From positions 575,297 through 639,296 of the forward strand of contig CANHGO010000001.1 in assembly GCA_947460975.1 (NCBI GenBank): a stretch of DNA of 64,000 bases. Reading direction: 5' to 3'. Shown here one piece after another: positions 8,987 through 18,507 of this stretch. Every line of letters begins with the position of its first letter. Position 1 is the first letter of the stretch. The DNA comes from Cytophagaceae bacterium (GTDB lineage: Bacteria > Bacteroidota > Bacteroidia > Cytophagales > Spirosomataceae). The translations under genes and the position numbers were made by a program. The notes beneath the pieces were generated by a model. The model saw only the letters and a program-made list of their open reading frames with translations, did no database searches and had not been told where the DNA came from.

Positions 8987-9406
8987 TTAATAAGACAAAA
9001 TAGCTACTGTTAATCGGCTTACGCAAACCAAATTTCCCGATTCATCATGAATTTTGATATCATATACATGCAATGTTTTACCTATTTTCAATGCGGTACA
9101 TGTACCTATGACAAATCCTTCTTTGACCGATTTCATGTGATTGGCATTTATTTCAACACCTACACCACGATGCGTAGTAGGATCCGCTACGGCTAATGAT
9201 GCAGCAATACTTCCCAAAGTCTCCGCTAAAACAACCGATGCTCCTCCATGTAACAAACCATAGGGTTGCTTTGTTCGAGAGTCCACGGGCATTTTTGCCT
9301 TAATAAAATCCGGCTGAACGTCAATAAACTCGATTCCTAAAACATCGATCATGTTTCCATGGCCCCATGAATTAAGAGTGTCTAATGAGATGGATGTATT
9401 AAACAT
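8987..9406 (-). CDS. Hotdog thioesterase, probable DHNA-CoA hydrolase
   Basis: A 139-residue protein of the PaaI/YdiI hotdog family. The catalytic helix region reads YGLLHGGASVVLAETLGS (about residues 49-66), with the conserved HGG and the acidic residue on the following helix. Members of this type hydrolyse 1,4-dihydroxy-2-naphthoyl-CoA (MenI) or other aryl-CoA esters. Its tight two-gene operon with an isochorismate synthase favours MenI, but substrate cannot be read from sequence. Confidence 0.75.
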   Translation of the reverse strand: MFNTSISLDTLNSWGHGNMIDVLGIEFIDVQPDFIKAKMPVDSRTKQPYGLLHGGASVVLAETLGSIAASLAVADPTTHRGVGVEINANHMKSVKEGFVIGTCTALKIGKTLHVYDIKIHDESGNLVCVSRLTVAILSY

Positions 9407-9414
9407 AATATTCG

Positions 9415-9422
9415 TATTTTTG
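9415..9422 (+). promoter_or_regulatory. -7 promoter element for the histidine phosphatase gene
   Basis: TATTTTTG followed by CACG matches the phylum -7 consensus, about 55 bases before the ATG at 9476. It lies in the gap between divergent genes. Confidence 0.55.
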
Positions 9423-9475
9423 CACGTAAAATTCGGAATAATTTAACGAATTAAACTCCTTTTGACCCAATTTAT

Positions 9476-10117
9476 ATGCATGCTTTAAAAGACATTTACC
9501 TTATTCGTCATGGTGAAACAGATTATAATCGAATGGGGGTGGTTCAAGGTAGTGGAATTGACGCGGATTTAAACGAATTAGGAAATAGGCAGGCACAAGC
9601 ATTTTTTGAGCATTATCAAGATTTAGCCCTTGACAAAATTTACACATCTGCACTACGCCGAACACATCAGTCGGTCAAAGGATTCATCGACAAAGGACTG
9701 CCGTGGGAACAATACGAAGGTTTAAATGAAATTTCTTGGGGAATTCGCGAAGGCAGAACGCCCTCAAATGAAGACGATGCCTATTATAGAAACTTAGTCC
9801 GAACTTGGAGAAAAGGTGATGTGCACATCCCGTCTGAGGAAGGGGAAAGTCCAATCGACGTATTGGAAAGACAAAAGCCAGTGGTCGAATTAATTCTATC
9901 TCGAAGGGAAGAAAAATCCATATTAATTGCCATGCATGGACGAGCGATGCGCGTTTTATTAACGCATCTTTTCAATCAACCCTTGCAAAATATGGATCAC
10001 TTTGCGCATCAAAACTTATGCTTATATCACCTGCAATATGATTATGAAAAAGGAATTTTTATTTCCCTAAAAGCGAATCATGCGGATCATTTACAAACTT
10101 TACCAGATTCCATCTAA
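9476..10117 (+). CDS. Histidine phosphatase family protein (phosphoglycerate mutase-like)
   Basis: Cytoplasmic phosphatase of 213 residues. The phospho-histidine motif is LIRHGETDYN at about residues 9-18, with later conserved Arg (SALRRTHQS), Glu (NEISWGIREG) and second His (IAMHGRAMR). These are the catalytic pocket residues of the cofactor-independent mutase/phosphatase clan. Substrate is unknown; related proteins act on alpha-ribazole phosphate, sugar phosphates or others. It lies 11 bases before the LytS-like kinase gene and may share its transcript. Confidence 0.85.
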   Translation: MHALKDIYLIRHGETDYNRMGVVQGSGIDADLNELGNRQAQAFFEHYQDLALDKIYTSALRRTHQSVKGFIDKGLPWEQYEGLNEISWGIREGRTPSNEDDAYYRNLVRTWRKGDVHIPSEEGESPIDVLERQKPVVELILSRREEKSILIAMHGRAMRVLLTHLFNQPLQNMDHFAHQNLCLYHLQYDYEKGIFISLKANHADHLQTLPDSI

Positions 10118-10128
10118 ATTCTGAAGGT

Positions 10129-11172
10129 ATGAATCGAAACCATTTGTATTGGAAATTTCAATTATCTGGATGGTTCATTTGGGCGTTAAACGAAGCATTA
10201 TTATACACGAATCAATACGGTTGGAAATGGGAGTGGATTTTTTCATCGTTTGTCAATATCACATTAGCCGTATTTCTGACACATGTTTATCGGCAAATTT
10301 CTCATAAATACCGTTGGCAAGATTTGCCTTTATTTACCTTAATTCAGGTGAATTTGGTCGCACTCATCGTGATGTCGGCTTGTCTTGTTGGACTCAATAT
10401 CCCATTGGATTACATTTTTCTATCGGAGAACTATGCCATTGAATTAAGCCCATTCATCGTATTGCAGATATTTTTAAATTTCGCCAAACCACTCGCCATC
10501 TGGCAATTGATCTATTTCTTTTTCCAGTATTCCAACAAAAAATTAGAAATGGAAAGAGAAAATGACCAATTAGAAAGAACCATTTTAGAAACAGAAAGCA
10601 AAGTTTTAAGGGCGCAAATGAACCCCCATTTTGTATTTAACGCACTTAATAGTGTTCGGGCGCTCATCACCGAGGATCCTCAAAAAGCTAAAAAAGGCAT
10701 CAATCAGTTGTCAAAATTGCTTCGAAGTTCCTTGCTGACGGAACGTAAAAAAACAATCTCTCTTTCCGAAGAATTAGACACGGTCACCGATTATTTATCC
10801 TTAGAAAAAATCAGGTATGAAGACCGATTAGCTTGGGAAATTACGGCAGACAAAAATTGTCATAAAGCACAAATTCCCCCGATGCTATTGCAAACGCTCA
10901 TTGAGAATGCGATCAAACATGGTATTTCTAAAAAAATTACAGGAGGGACCATCACGATTGCCGCAAAAAATAAGGAAGGAATTTTGACCATCAAAGTCAT
11001 CAATCCTGGACATTTCAAAAGTCCAGTTTTGTCCAAAGAACAGGGTGTCGGACTCATTAATTCAAAAAATCGGCTACAAATATTGTTTGGAGAAACCGCT
11101 CACATTAGTCTTGGACCTTTGGACAAAAATCATGTGATTGCCGAAGTGAATTTACCCTATCTTGAAAATTAA
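10129..11172 (+). CDS. LytS/YehU-type sensor histidine kinase
   Basis: Membrane sensor kinase of 347 residues. Four hydrophobic segments occupy about residues 10-135 with almost no extracytoplasmic domain, followed by a coiled linker. A His_kinase domain of the LytS type follows, with phosphoacceptor sequence MNPHFVFNALNS (His at about 167), and then a HATPase domain with LIENAIKHG (about 257-265) and GVGLINSKNRL. It is immediately followed by its LytTR partner. The short, membrane-embedded input domain suggests sensing in the membrane; the signal is unknown. Confidence 0.9.
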   Translation: MNRNHLYWKFQLSGWFIWALNEALLYTNQYGWKWEWIFSSFVNITLAVFLTHVYRQISHKYRWQDLPLFTLIQVNLVALIVMSACLVGLNIPLDYIFLSENYAIELSPFIVLQIFLNFAKPLAIWQLIYFFFQYSNKKLEMERENDQLERTILETESKVLRAQMNPHFVFNALNSVRALITEDPQKAKKGINQLSKLLRSSLLTERKKTISLSEELDTVTDYLSLEKIRYEDRLAWEITADKNCHKAQIPPMLLQTLIENAIKHGISKKITGGTITIAAKNKEGILTIKVINPGHFKSPVLSKEQGVGLINSKNRLQILFGETAHISLGPLDKNHVIAEVNLPYLEN

Positions 11173-11183
11173 ATACACTAACC

Positions 11184-11927
11184 ATGAAAGCAATTATTGT
11201 CGACGATGAACGTCTAGCCCGAAACGAACTGAAAAGATTGTTGGAAAATTTTCCAACCATCGAAGTCATTGCAGAAGCTTCCAATACGGAAGAGGCAGGG
11301 CCACTGGTAGAAGAATTAAAACCTGATGTGCTTTTTTTGGATATTCAGATGCCGGGCAAAACTGGATTTGAGTGGCTGGAGGAATGGGAGGGATATTTAC
11401 CTGAAATTATATTCACTACGGCTTTTGACGAATTTGCCCTCAAGGCATTTGAAGTTAATGCCTTAGATTATGTTTTAAAGCCCATCGAGCTAACTCGGCT
11501 CTCGGACAGTATTCAAAAATTAGAAAATAGATTCCATTCGATCCATCATAAAACAGCCGTTCAAGGCCAAGATAGAAGCCAGCATCTCTTAGGTGCCAAT
11601 GATCAAATATTTGTCAAAGACGGTGAAAAATGTTGGTTTGTCCGACTTGACCGAGTACGACTTTGTGAATCGATGGGAAATTATGTGCGTTTATTTTTTG
11701 ACGATCAAAAACCTTTAGTTCTTAAATCATTAAATGCCCTAGAAGACCGACTTGATCCTAAGGTGTTTTTTAGGGCAAATCGGAAGCACATCATCAACTT
11801 AAATTACATTGAAAAAATTGAACCTTGGTTTTCAGGTGGGTTGCAAGTAACGCTAGTGGGCAAAGGGGAAAAAATAGAAATTTCTCGCCGACAATCCATT
11901 CGGTTTAAGGAGCTTCTGTCTCTTTAA
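11184..11927 (+). CDS. LytTR-family response regulator
   Basis: Response regulator of 247 residues with a receiver domain (acidic pocket VDDE, phospho-acceptor Asp53 in FLDIQMPG, conserved Lys in YVLKPIE) and a C-terminal LytTR DNA-binding domain (about 145-247, with FFRANRKHIINLNYI). It lies 11 bases after the partner kinase, so the pair is almost certainly one two-component system. Its last 23 bases overlap the convergent transporter gene. Target genes are not evident. Confidence 0.92.
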   Translation: MKAIIVDDERLARNELKRLLENFPTIEVIAEASNTEEAGPLVEELKPDVLFLDIQMPGKTGFEWLEEWEGYLPEIIFTTAFDEFALKAFEVNALDYVLKPIELTRLSDSIQKLENRFHSIHHKTAVQGQDRSQHLLGANDQIFVKDGEKCWFVRLDRVRLCESMGNYVRLFFDDQKPLVLKSLNALEDRLDPKVFFRANRKHIINLNYIEKIEPWFSGGLQVTLVGKGEKIEISRRQSIRFKELLSL

Positions 11928-12975
11928 CGCGCTTGGGTGCCTCGCCTAAGATAAAACCATAAGGCTGTAAGGTGGGCACATGATCAAAAATCACTTTGAT
12001 GATGGCTGTAAAAGGCAAAGCTAAAATCAATCCAGGGATTCCCCAAAGCATTTCGCCTCCCAAAAGAGCTAACATGGCCACGAGGGGATTAATGCTGACT
12101 TTGGAACCGATCACCAATGGAGTTATAAAATTAGCCTCAATAAATTGGACTGCAGCAATCCATACGACAATCGCTAATGCATGCGAAGGACTTAGCGTAG
12201 CTAAAGATAATAAGATGGGCAAACTCGCTCCTATCCAAATTCCGATGTATGGAATCAAAAGTAATAAGCCGGTCGTTATTCCGAAGAAAATAGGATAATC
12301 CACTCCTATCCACCAAAAACCTAAACTATTAGCGCACGCCACCGTAAACATAACAAAAAGCAATCCCACTAAATATCCCTGAACGACGGAACCTGTTTTG
12401 CCCATGATACCTCTCAACGTATCTTTTTCGGTTGTCGGAAAAACCATCGCCAAAAAAGTAAAAAAGAAGCTTCTGTAAAACAACATGAAAAACATGAAGA
12501 TGGGAATCAAAATTAGAATCGTAAGCGAATGGACGATCGTTGAAAAGGTAGCAGTCAAAATACTTCCGGAGTTTTTCAATAATCCAATGGTCTGATTACT
12601 AAGCTCTAGCATTTGCTTTTTTCTTGAAATATTTAAATTTCTTGAAAGAAAAGTTTGTAATCCAGAAATCCATTTTTCAGCTTTTTTAATAAACATGGGC
12701 CAATCATTTGAAAACTCAATTATCTGAAAGGTTAATAATGAAATCAAACCCGCAATAATCGCCACAGAAAAAAGGAGACAAATGGAGATTGCGACAGATC
12801 TAGGGAAGCCTTTGTTCTCAAGGCCCCGACAAAGTGGAAGAAGAACCATGGCGAGTATGAGAGCAAATGCAATTAGAATCAACAAATCCTGTAAATAATA
12901 CAAGCCCAGCAGTACTAAGTAAATGGAAATTAAAACGGAGGCCAAGCGAACAGAATAAGGTGAATCTTTAAACAT
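11905..12975 (-). CDS. AI-2E family transporter (PerM-like)
   Basis: Polytopic membrane protein of 356 residues with the AI-2E_transport fold: paired N-terminal helices, a middle amphipathic region (about residues 85-145), then several helices containing conserved GVDYPIFFGITTGLLLLIPYIG and the C-terminal NPLVAMLALLGGE-x-x-WGIPG signature. Family members include TqsA and Na/H antiporter-like proteins, so substrate should not be assumed from the name. It is convergent with the LytTR regulator. Confidence 0.88.
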   Translation of the reverse strand: MFKDSPYSVRLASVLISIYLVLLGLYYLQDLLILIAFALILAMVLLPLCRGLENKGFPRSVAISICLLFSVAIIAGLISLLTFQIIEFSNDWPMFIKKAEKWISGLQTFLSRNLNISRKKQMLELSNQTIGLLKNSGSILTATFSTIVHSLTILILIPIFMFFMLFYRSFFFTFLAMVFPTTEKDTLRGIMGKTGSVVQGYLVGLLFVMFTVACANSLGFWWIGVDYPIFFGITTGLLLLIPYIGIWIGASLPILLSLATLSPSHALAIVVWIAAVQFIEANFITPLVIGSKVSINPLVAMLALLGGEMLWGIPGLILALPFTAIIKVIFDHVPTLQPYGFILGEAPKRVKETEAP

Positions 12976-13038
12976 AAATTGTATATTTGATGGTATAAAT
13001 GTCGATAAAAATTAACAATTTGGTAACATATAGCTGTC

Positions 13039-13046
13039 TATATTTG
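13039..13046 (+). promoter_or_regulatory. -7 promoter element for the OmpR-type regulator
   Basis: TATATTTG followed by CGTC fits the consensus. A TTTG at 13019-13022 is a possible -33, 16 bases upstream (shorter than usual). It lies 36 bases before ATG 13082. Confidence 0.6.
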
Positions 13047-13081
13047 CGTCATAATTTCATCAATAGCTGTCAGTTCTATCC

Positions 13082-13786
13082 ATGAGTCAAGTAAAACAAA
13101 ATACTAAAATCTTATTGGTTGACGATGATCCTGATATTCTTGATTTATTGGAATACAATTTAGCAAAAGAAAACTATGTTTTAGCCAAAGCGGCCAATGG
13201 ACAGCAGGCATTAGAAATAGCAAAAACTTTCAAGCCCAATTTAGTCATTTTGGATGTCATGATGCCTATTTTAGATGGTATTGAAACGGCTCGTCAAATG
13301 AAATTGATGCCTGAATTAAAATCAACTATCCTTTTATTTTTAACGGCTCGAGGGGAAGAATATACTGAAATAGCGGCTTTTGAGGCAGGTGGTACCGATT
13401 ATGTGGTAAAACCAATAAAGCCAAGAGCTTTAGTAAGCCGAATTAAATCGATGTTAAATCGCGAAAGCGGTGGAGCAGCAGAAAATGCTCAGGAAATTAT
13501 TCAAATAGGCGATCTCGTAATCAACCGAACTCAATACTCCGCTAGCTTTCAAGGTCGACTTTTAGTGTTGCCTAAAAAGGAATTTGAATTACTTTCGTTT
13601 TTAGCTAGAAATCCCAACAAAGTTTTTAATCGTGATGAACTTTTGGAGAAAGTTTGGGGTACCGATGTCTATGTCGTTGAGCGGACAGTAGATGTGCATA
13701 TTCGAAAATTAAGGGAGAAAATTCCTGAGTATTATATTAAAACGCTCAAGGGTGTGGGATATTTATTTTCCATCGATCCTATTTAA
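13082..13786 (+). CDS. OmpR/PhoB-family response regulator, orphan
   Basis: Transcription factor of 234 residues. The receiver domain (about 8-125) has acidic residues LLVDDDPD, Asp58 in LDVMMPILDG, Thr in FLTARG and Lys in YVVKPIKP. The winged-helix domain (about 138-232) has the ending VERTVDVHIRKLREK then KTLKGVGYLF, typical of PhoB/OmpR. No kinase lies next to it. The lone PhoR-like kinase at 54624-55652 is a possible partner by type only. Confidence 0.92.
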   Translation: MSQVKQNTKILLVDDDPDILDLLEYNLAKENYVLAKAANGQQALEIAKTFKPNLVILDVMMPILDGIETARQMKLMPELKSTILLFLTARGEEYTEIAAFEAGGTDYVVKPIKPRALVSRIKSMLNRESGGAAENAQEIIQIGDLVINRTQYSASFQGRLLVLPKKEFELLSFLARNPNKVFNRDELLEKVWGTDVYVVERTVDVHIRKLREKIPEYYIKTLKGVGYLFSIDPI

Positions 13787-13827
13787 AATTCTAAATTTTC
13801 GGTCATAATAGGTAAATTGCGCCTTGA

Positions 13828-15333
13828 ATGAGGCTAATCTACACCTTTCTTTTTATCACATTTGTTCACTTTACTCTCTTCCCATCAGGGCCTAAAAGAG
13901 AATTGAGGGGAGTTTGGGTCGCTACCGTCTCCAACATCGACTGGCCTAGCGCCAGAAATTACAATGGGATTAAGCAAAAAAATGAGTTTGTTGACCTTCT
14001 GAATTCCCATCAAAAAACAGGAATTAATGCTGTTTTTGTTCAAATTAGGACAGCTGCTGATGCATTATATGCAAAAAGTCCAGAACCTTGGTCCACTTTT
14101 TTGTCGGGATTACAAGGTCAGCCACCTAGCCCTTACTATGATCCATTAGCCTTCATGATCGAGGAAAGTCATGCGCGAGGAATTGAATTTCATGCCTGGT
14201 TAAATTTAAATCGGGCCAGTATATCAACCAATTCTCTTCTTGACGCCAATCATATAGTCCGGAAACATCCCGATTGGATCATCAAATACCACGGACAATT
14301 GATCCTTAATTTTGGCCTTCCGGAAGTCCGACTTTATTTAGTGAATTTGGTCAAAAATATCATCGAACAATATGATGTAGACGGGATTCATTTTGATGAT
14401 TATTTCTACCCCTACCCCATGAAAGGAGAAGAAATTAATGATCGCGAAGCCTTTGAAAAATATAAATTACCGGAGGAAAGCCTGGGGGATTGGCGTAGGA
14501 GAAATACAAATAACCTCATTAAAGATATTTCGGATGTGATCAAATCGACCAAACCCAAAGTGAAATTTGGCATTAGTCCTTTTGGAATTTGGCGACATCA
14601 GAGTGAATCTGTTTTAGATGGATCCCCCACTCGGCGAGGCTTACAATCCTATGATGACTTATTTGCGGATACAGAAAAATGGATAAAAGATGGGCTAGTG
14701 GATTATTTGGCACCCCAATTATACTGGGAAACAAGTCACAAAGTCGCGGCTTTTGAACCCTTAGCTAAATGGTGGAGTGCCCATAATTATGGCCGGCCTA
14801 TTTACATTGGTCATGCGGTATATCATTTAAGCGACGTATGGACACCTGGCGAATTAAGTAAACAATTAAAGGTCGCGCGTAGTTTACCCAACGTGCAAGG
14901 ATCCATTCATTTTAGTTCAAATTTAATCATTCGAAATGTGAAAGGTTGGCGAGATACCTTAAGGCAAAATCAGTATACTTCTGTCGCATTAATTCCCACA
15001 ATGCTTTGGAAAGATAGCATCGCGCCTACCCCTCCGCACCAAGTAAGTTTACTGAAAAAAGGCGAGGAATGGTTGTTGGCCTGGAAACCAGGAGAACCCA
15101 GTGAAGACCAAGATCCTCCCGCCTATTACGTCGTTTATAAGATTAAAAAAGGCGAAGTTGACCCACTGGAAAACTCGGAAAATATCATTTTCAAAGGCAA
15201 AATGAATCAATTAATTTTAGATAAAAATTGGATACGATCAGGTTATGGATTTGCGGTTACGGCACTAGACCGATTACATAATGAATCACTGCCGGGAACG
15301 ATCCAATGGCTCATACCGACAAAAAAAGAATAA
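13828..15333 (+). CDS. GH10-like glycosyl hydrolase (GHL10/DUF187), exported
   Basis: Predicted exported protein of 501 residues with an N-terminal hydrophobic leader (about residues 1-20) and the GHL10 TIM-barrel domain starting RELRGVWVATVSNIDWPS. Barrel landmarks include GINAVFVQIRTAADALY, HAWLNLNRAS, DGIHFDDYFYPYP and VDYLAPQLYWE, with acidic candidates in DGIHFDDYF. A C-terminal fibronectin-like region (about 395-500) follows. Related proteins (YngK, DigH) act on denuded peptidoglycan or other polysaccharides; DigH-like activity is possible but not shown by sequence. Confidence 0.85.
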   Translation: MRLIYTFLFITFVHFTLFPSGPKRELRGVWVATVSNIDWPSARNYNGIKQKNEFVDLLNSHQKTGINAVFVQIRTAADALYAKSPEPWSTFLSGLQGQPPSPYYDPLAFMIEESHARGIEFHAWLNLNRASISTNSLLDANHIVRKHPDWIIKYHGQLILNFGLPEVRLYLVNLVKNIIEQYDVDGIHFDDYFYPYPMKGEEINDREAFEKYKLPEESLGDWRRRNTNNLIKDISDVIKSTKPKVKFGISPFGIWRHQSESVLDGSPTRRGLQSYDDLFADTEKWIKDGLVDYLAPQLYWETSHKVAAFEPLAKWWSAHNYGRPIYIGHAVYHLSDVWTPGELSKQLKVARSLPNVQGSIHFSSNLIIRNVKGWRDTLRQNQYTSVALIPTMLWKDSIAPTPPHQVSLLKKGEEWLLAWKPGEPSEDQDPPAYYVVYKIKKGEVDPLENSENIIFKGKMNQLILDKNWIRSGYGFAVTALDRLHNESLPGTIQWLIPTKKE

Positions 15334-15334
15334 C

Positions 15335-16393
15335 ATGAATCAGAGATTACATTTGACGATCAAGGAGATTACCGAAGAAACGGATGACACCAAAACCATC
15401 CATTTTTGGCATCCCATACACAATACCATCTCATATATATCGGGGCAGTTTTTCACGCTTATTCCGGAAATTGACGGTCAGAAAATCAGGAGAAGTTATT
15501 CCCTTTCATCATCCCCAAAAACAGATACCTCACCAGCTATTACCGTCAAAAGGATTGAGGGTGGGCTTGTTTCCAACTATTTATGTGACCATTTGAAAGT
15601 GGGAGATAGCCTAGAAGTCATCGAGCCCATGGGTAATTTCTTGATTGAACCCCAAGCTGATTCCAGTAAAACCTATGTTTTTGTGGCCGCTGGATCTGGA
15701 ATCACGCCCCTATTCTCCATGATCAAAACTGTATTGCATTCAGAGCCTAAATCGAATATTTACTTGGTTTATGGATCTCGAAATGAACAACAAATTATCT
15801 TCAAAAAAGCCTTAGAATCACTAGAAACCCAACATGCCTCCCGGTTCAAAATGATTCATGTCATCAGCCAGCCTTCGCACACATGGCCTGGTTTTAAGGG
15901 GCGTATCAACCAAGCATCCATTGTTTTTTATTTAAAACAAGAGTTTGGCATTGACATCCCTGCAGCCTTTTATTATTTGTGTGGGCCTGCTGGAATGATG
16001 AGCGAAGTAGAAAAGTCTTTAGCGATGTTTGATGTTCCCAACACACACATTTTGAAAGAATTATTTTTATCTACTGCGAGTGAAGAAACAGTGCAGGCAG
16101 AGGAAGACGGAAGCTTAAAAACCCAAGAAGTTACCTTGGTATTTGAGGGAAAAACGCATACAGTAACGGTCTTGCCTAGTGAAACTATTTTAGAGGCTGC
16201 CTTAGAAGCAGATATCGACATCCCCTATTCATGCCAAGCAGGAATGTGTACGGCCTGTATGGGATTATGTACCAGCGGAAAAGTGATTATGGATGAAGAG
16301 GATGGACTTACCGATAATGAAATTAAAAAAGGATATATTTTGACCTGCGTGGCTCATCCGATGAGTGATGGGGTAGTCATTAATTTAGATTAA
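15335..16393 (+). CDS. Ferredoxin-NAD(P)H reductase, PaaE-like
   Basis: Cytoplasmic electron-transfer flavoprotein of 352 residues: an FAD-binding barrel with RRSYSLSSSP (about residues 50-59), an NAD-binding domain with AAGSGITPLFS, and a C-terminal plant-type 2Fe-2S domain with CQAGMCTACMG and a fourth cysteine in ILTCVAHP. This is the layout of the phenylacetyl-CoA epoxidase reductase PaaE, but paaABCD are not nearby, so a general reductase role is possible. The longer frame from 15281 overlaps the hydrolase gene; ATG 15335, one base after its stop, is preferred. Confidence 0.88.
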   Translation: MNQRLHLTIKEITEETDDTKTIHFWHPIHNTISYISGQFFTLIPEIDGQKIRRSYSLSSSPKTDTSPAITVKRIEGGLVSNYLCDHLKVGDSLEVIEPMGNFLIEPQADSSKTYVFVAAGSGITPLFSMIKTVLHSEPKSNIYLVYGSRNEQQIIFKKALESLETQHASRFKMIHVISQPSHTWPGFKGRINQASIVFYLKQEFGIDIPAAFYYLCGPAGMMSEVEKSLAMFDVPNTHILKELFLSTASEETVQAEEDGSLKTQEVTLVFEGKTHTVTVLPSETILEAALEADIDIPYSCQAGMCTACMGLCTSGKVIMDEEDGLTDNEIKKGYILTCVAHPMSDGVVINLD

Positions 16394-16401
16394 CAACAAA
16401 A

Positions 16402-18138
16402 ATGCACATGATAAAACGTACGGTCACCCCGCAAATAATCCATCGAACTTTACTTCCCCAAGACTTTTCATTAAGCACTTGGGAAAGTGTTTTGCCTTAC
16501 TTTGAAAAATTAAGTGCGCAAGAAATCATTGATTTACATTCCCTTGAGGATTTTTGCAAGAACCGATCTGAACTTGAAAGCTATTTATCAGAAAATTTTG
16601 CTTGGCGTTATATCAAAATGTCTTGCGATAATCAAAACGAAAATTTACAACAAAGCTATCAGCAATTTGTCAATGAAATTATGCCCAATGCGTCTGTATT
16701 CGATGATGCTTGGAATAAAAAAGTGATTGATTCTGGATTATCAGACCAAGTTCAAACGAAAGGATTTTCGATTATGTTGAGAAGTCTAAAAAAATCCATT
16801 GAAATTTTCAGAGAAGAAAATATACCCCTGTTTACTGAATTGCAAAATTTAGAAAGCCAATATGGTGCGTTAACCGGAGCGCTGATGGTGGAAATTGACG
16901 GAGTGGAAAAGACGCTCCAACAAGCTAGCGCCTATTTGGAGTCGACCGATCGAGGAGTAAGAGAAGCCGTTTACCGAAAAGTCGCAGCCCAAAGACTCAG
17001 CATCAAAGATGAATTAAATACGCTTTACAGTGAATTGATAGGCAAAAGAAATCAAGTAGCCTTGCAAGCCGGATTTGAAAACTTTAGGGATTTTTCTTTT
17101 GCGAGCTTAGGCCGATTTGACTACACCCCAAATGATTGTTTTGAATTTCATGAAGCCGTAGAAAAAACAATCAAGCCCATTTTAAATGAATTAGCCGCTA
17201 AAAGAAAAAAAGCCTTAGGCATAGACTCGCTCAGACCTTGGGATAAATCCGTGGATCCATTAGGCCGAAAGCCGTTGAAACCATTTAAAACGGGAGAAGA
17301 GTTATTGGAAAAAACGATTCGGGTATTTGATCATTTAGATCCTTTTTTAGGCGATTGCCTAAGGGAAATGGTGAAGCTAGATCGCTTTGATTTAGATTCA
17401 AGAAAAGGCAAAAACCCGGGCGGATATAATTACCCTTTAGAAGAAACCGGATTTCCATTCATCTTCATGAATGCTGCAGGCCAAGTGCGCGACATGGTCA
17501 CATTGTTGCACGAAGGTGGACATGCGGTTCATTCCATTTTAACCAAGGAGCTTTCCCTGAATGCATTCCGAAATTTTCCATCCGAAGTAGCTGAGCTTGC
17601 CTCCATGAGCATGGAATTAATCACGATGGATGAGTGGGATATCTACTTTGAAAATCCTGAAGATGCCAAAAGAGCCAAAATAAAACACCTAGAAGATATT
17701 CTAGAAACCTTGCCGTGGGTGGCGACGATCGACGCATTCCAGCATTGGATCTACGAAAATCCGGATCATACATTAGCTCAAAGAGAAGAGAAATGGAATG
17801 AGATATTGGCCAGATTTGCGGATCAGATGACGGATTGGACCGGCTTAGAAGAAATAAAATCCCATGTTTGGCAAAAGCAATTGCATCTCTATGAAGTGCC
17901 CTTTTATTACATCGAATATGCAATAGCCCAGTTAGGAGCATTGGCGGTTTGGAGAAATTATTGCCAAAATCCCAAGCTTGCTTTATCGAATTATTTGGAG
18001 GCATTGTCAATAGGTTACACCGAACCCATCAAAGCAATTTATGCAAAAGCGGGGATCGAATTTAACTTTAGCGAGGGCTACATCGCCGAATTAATGTCAT
18101 TTTTAGCAGAGAAAATCAAAAATTTAGAGGAAAGCTAA
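16402..18138 (+). CDS. M3 family oligoendopeptidase (PepF-like)
   Basis: Zinc oligopeptidase of 578 residues. The HExxH zinc motif is H370-E-G-G-H374 within TLLHEGGHAVHS, and the third ligand glutamate lies in the helix FPSEVAELASMSMEL (about 393-407). All-helical M3 features are seen throughout, and there is no signal peptide, so it acts in the cytoplasm on short peptides. It lies 8 bases after the PaaE-like gene, so the 13.8-18.1 kb genes may share a transcript. Confidence 0.92.
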   Translation: MHMIKRTVTPQIIHRTLLPQDFSLSTWESVLPYFEKLSAQEIIDLHSLEDFCKNRSELESYLSENFAWRYIKMSCDNQNENLQQSYQQFVNEIMPNASVFDDAWNKKVIDSGLSDQVQTKGFSIMLRSLKKSIEIFREENIPLFTELQNLESQYGALTGALMVEIDGVEKTLQQASAYLESTDRGVREAVYRKVAAQRLSIKDELNTLYSELIGKRNQVALQAGFENFRDFSFASLGRFDYTPNDCFEFHEAVEKTIKPILNELAAKRKKALGIDSLRPWDKSVDPLGRKPLKPFKTGEELLEKTIRVFDHLDPFLGDCLREMVKLDRFDLDSRKGKNPGGYNYPLEETGFPFIFMNAAGQVRDMVTLLHEGGHAVHSILTKELSLNAFRNFPSEVAELASMSMELITMDEWDIYFENPEDAKRAKIKHLEDILETLPWVATIDAFQHWIYENPDHTLAQREEKWNEILARFADQMTDWTGLEEIKSHVWQKQLHLYEVPFYYIEYAIAQLGALAVWRNYCQNPKLALSNYLEALSIGYTEPIKAIYAKAGIEFNFSEGYIAELMSFLAEKIKNLEES

Positions 18139-18180
18139 GGCTTAGAAGCACATAGACTTTTTTAATACAAAATTTGGCCT

Positions 18181-18188
18181 TATTTTTG
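18181..18188 (+). promoter_or_regulatory. -7 promoter element for the 18.2 kb lipoprotein gene
   Basis: TATTTTTG followed by TGCC. It covers the first base of an alternative TTG start at 18188 and therefore supports ATG 18215 as the true start. Confidence 0.65.
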
Positions 18189-18214
18189 TGCCAACAATTT
18201 GTCCTAACAAGAGA

Positions 18215-18463
18215 ATGAAATTAGAAAAAATACTTCCGATTATAGCCTTAGCCTTTATGGCAACAGCTTGTGACTATCAAAAAAACAATACCATCAAGCA
18301 GAAAGATTTCAATGAAGGTAACTCTTATGTATATGGTGTTCATCCAGATAGCGCTGCGGTTCAGTTAAAAAATAAATATGACGCTAAGCCGGAATTAGAG
18401 CTAAAAGCAAATGCACTTCGCGAGAAAATGTTTAGTGGAAAAAGTATCAATCAAGGAAATTAA
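18215..18463 (+). CDS. Small predicted lipoprotein
   Basis: An 82-residue protein with a lipoprotein signal MKLEKILPIIALAFMATAC, with Cys19 as the lipid anchor. The mature part is hydrophilic with no known domain. A -7 promoter at 18181-18188 lies across the longer frame's TTG, so ATG 18215 is chosen. It is followed by a strong stem-loop terminator, making a single-gene unit. Function is not recognisable. Confidence 0.75.
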   Translation: MKLEKILPIIALAFMATACDYQKNNTIKQKDFNEGNSYVYGVHPDSAAVQLKNKYDAKPELELKANALREKMFSGKSINQGN

Positions 18464-18483
18464 TCTTTCCCATCCCATATTTT

Positions 18484-18507
18484 AAAGCCGGTTTATCCGG
18501 CTTTTTT
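18484..18507 (+). terminator. Rho-independent terminator after the lipoprotein gene
   Basis: Stem AAAGCCGG / CCGGCTTT around the loop TTTAT, followed by T residues. It lies between two convergent genes; in the minus direction the T-run is short. Confidence 0.85.

Noticed and set aside
15335..16393. Part of a phenylacetate degradation cluster
   Set aside because: The reductase resembles PaaE, but no paaA, B, C, D, G, H, J, K or Z gene lies in the window.
17621..18010. 129-codon frame antisense to the M3 peptidase
   Set aside because: It lies inside a gene with intact zinc motif and family length; the antisense translation is compositionally odd and unlinked to any start signal.
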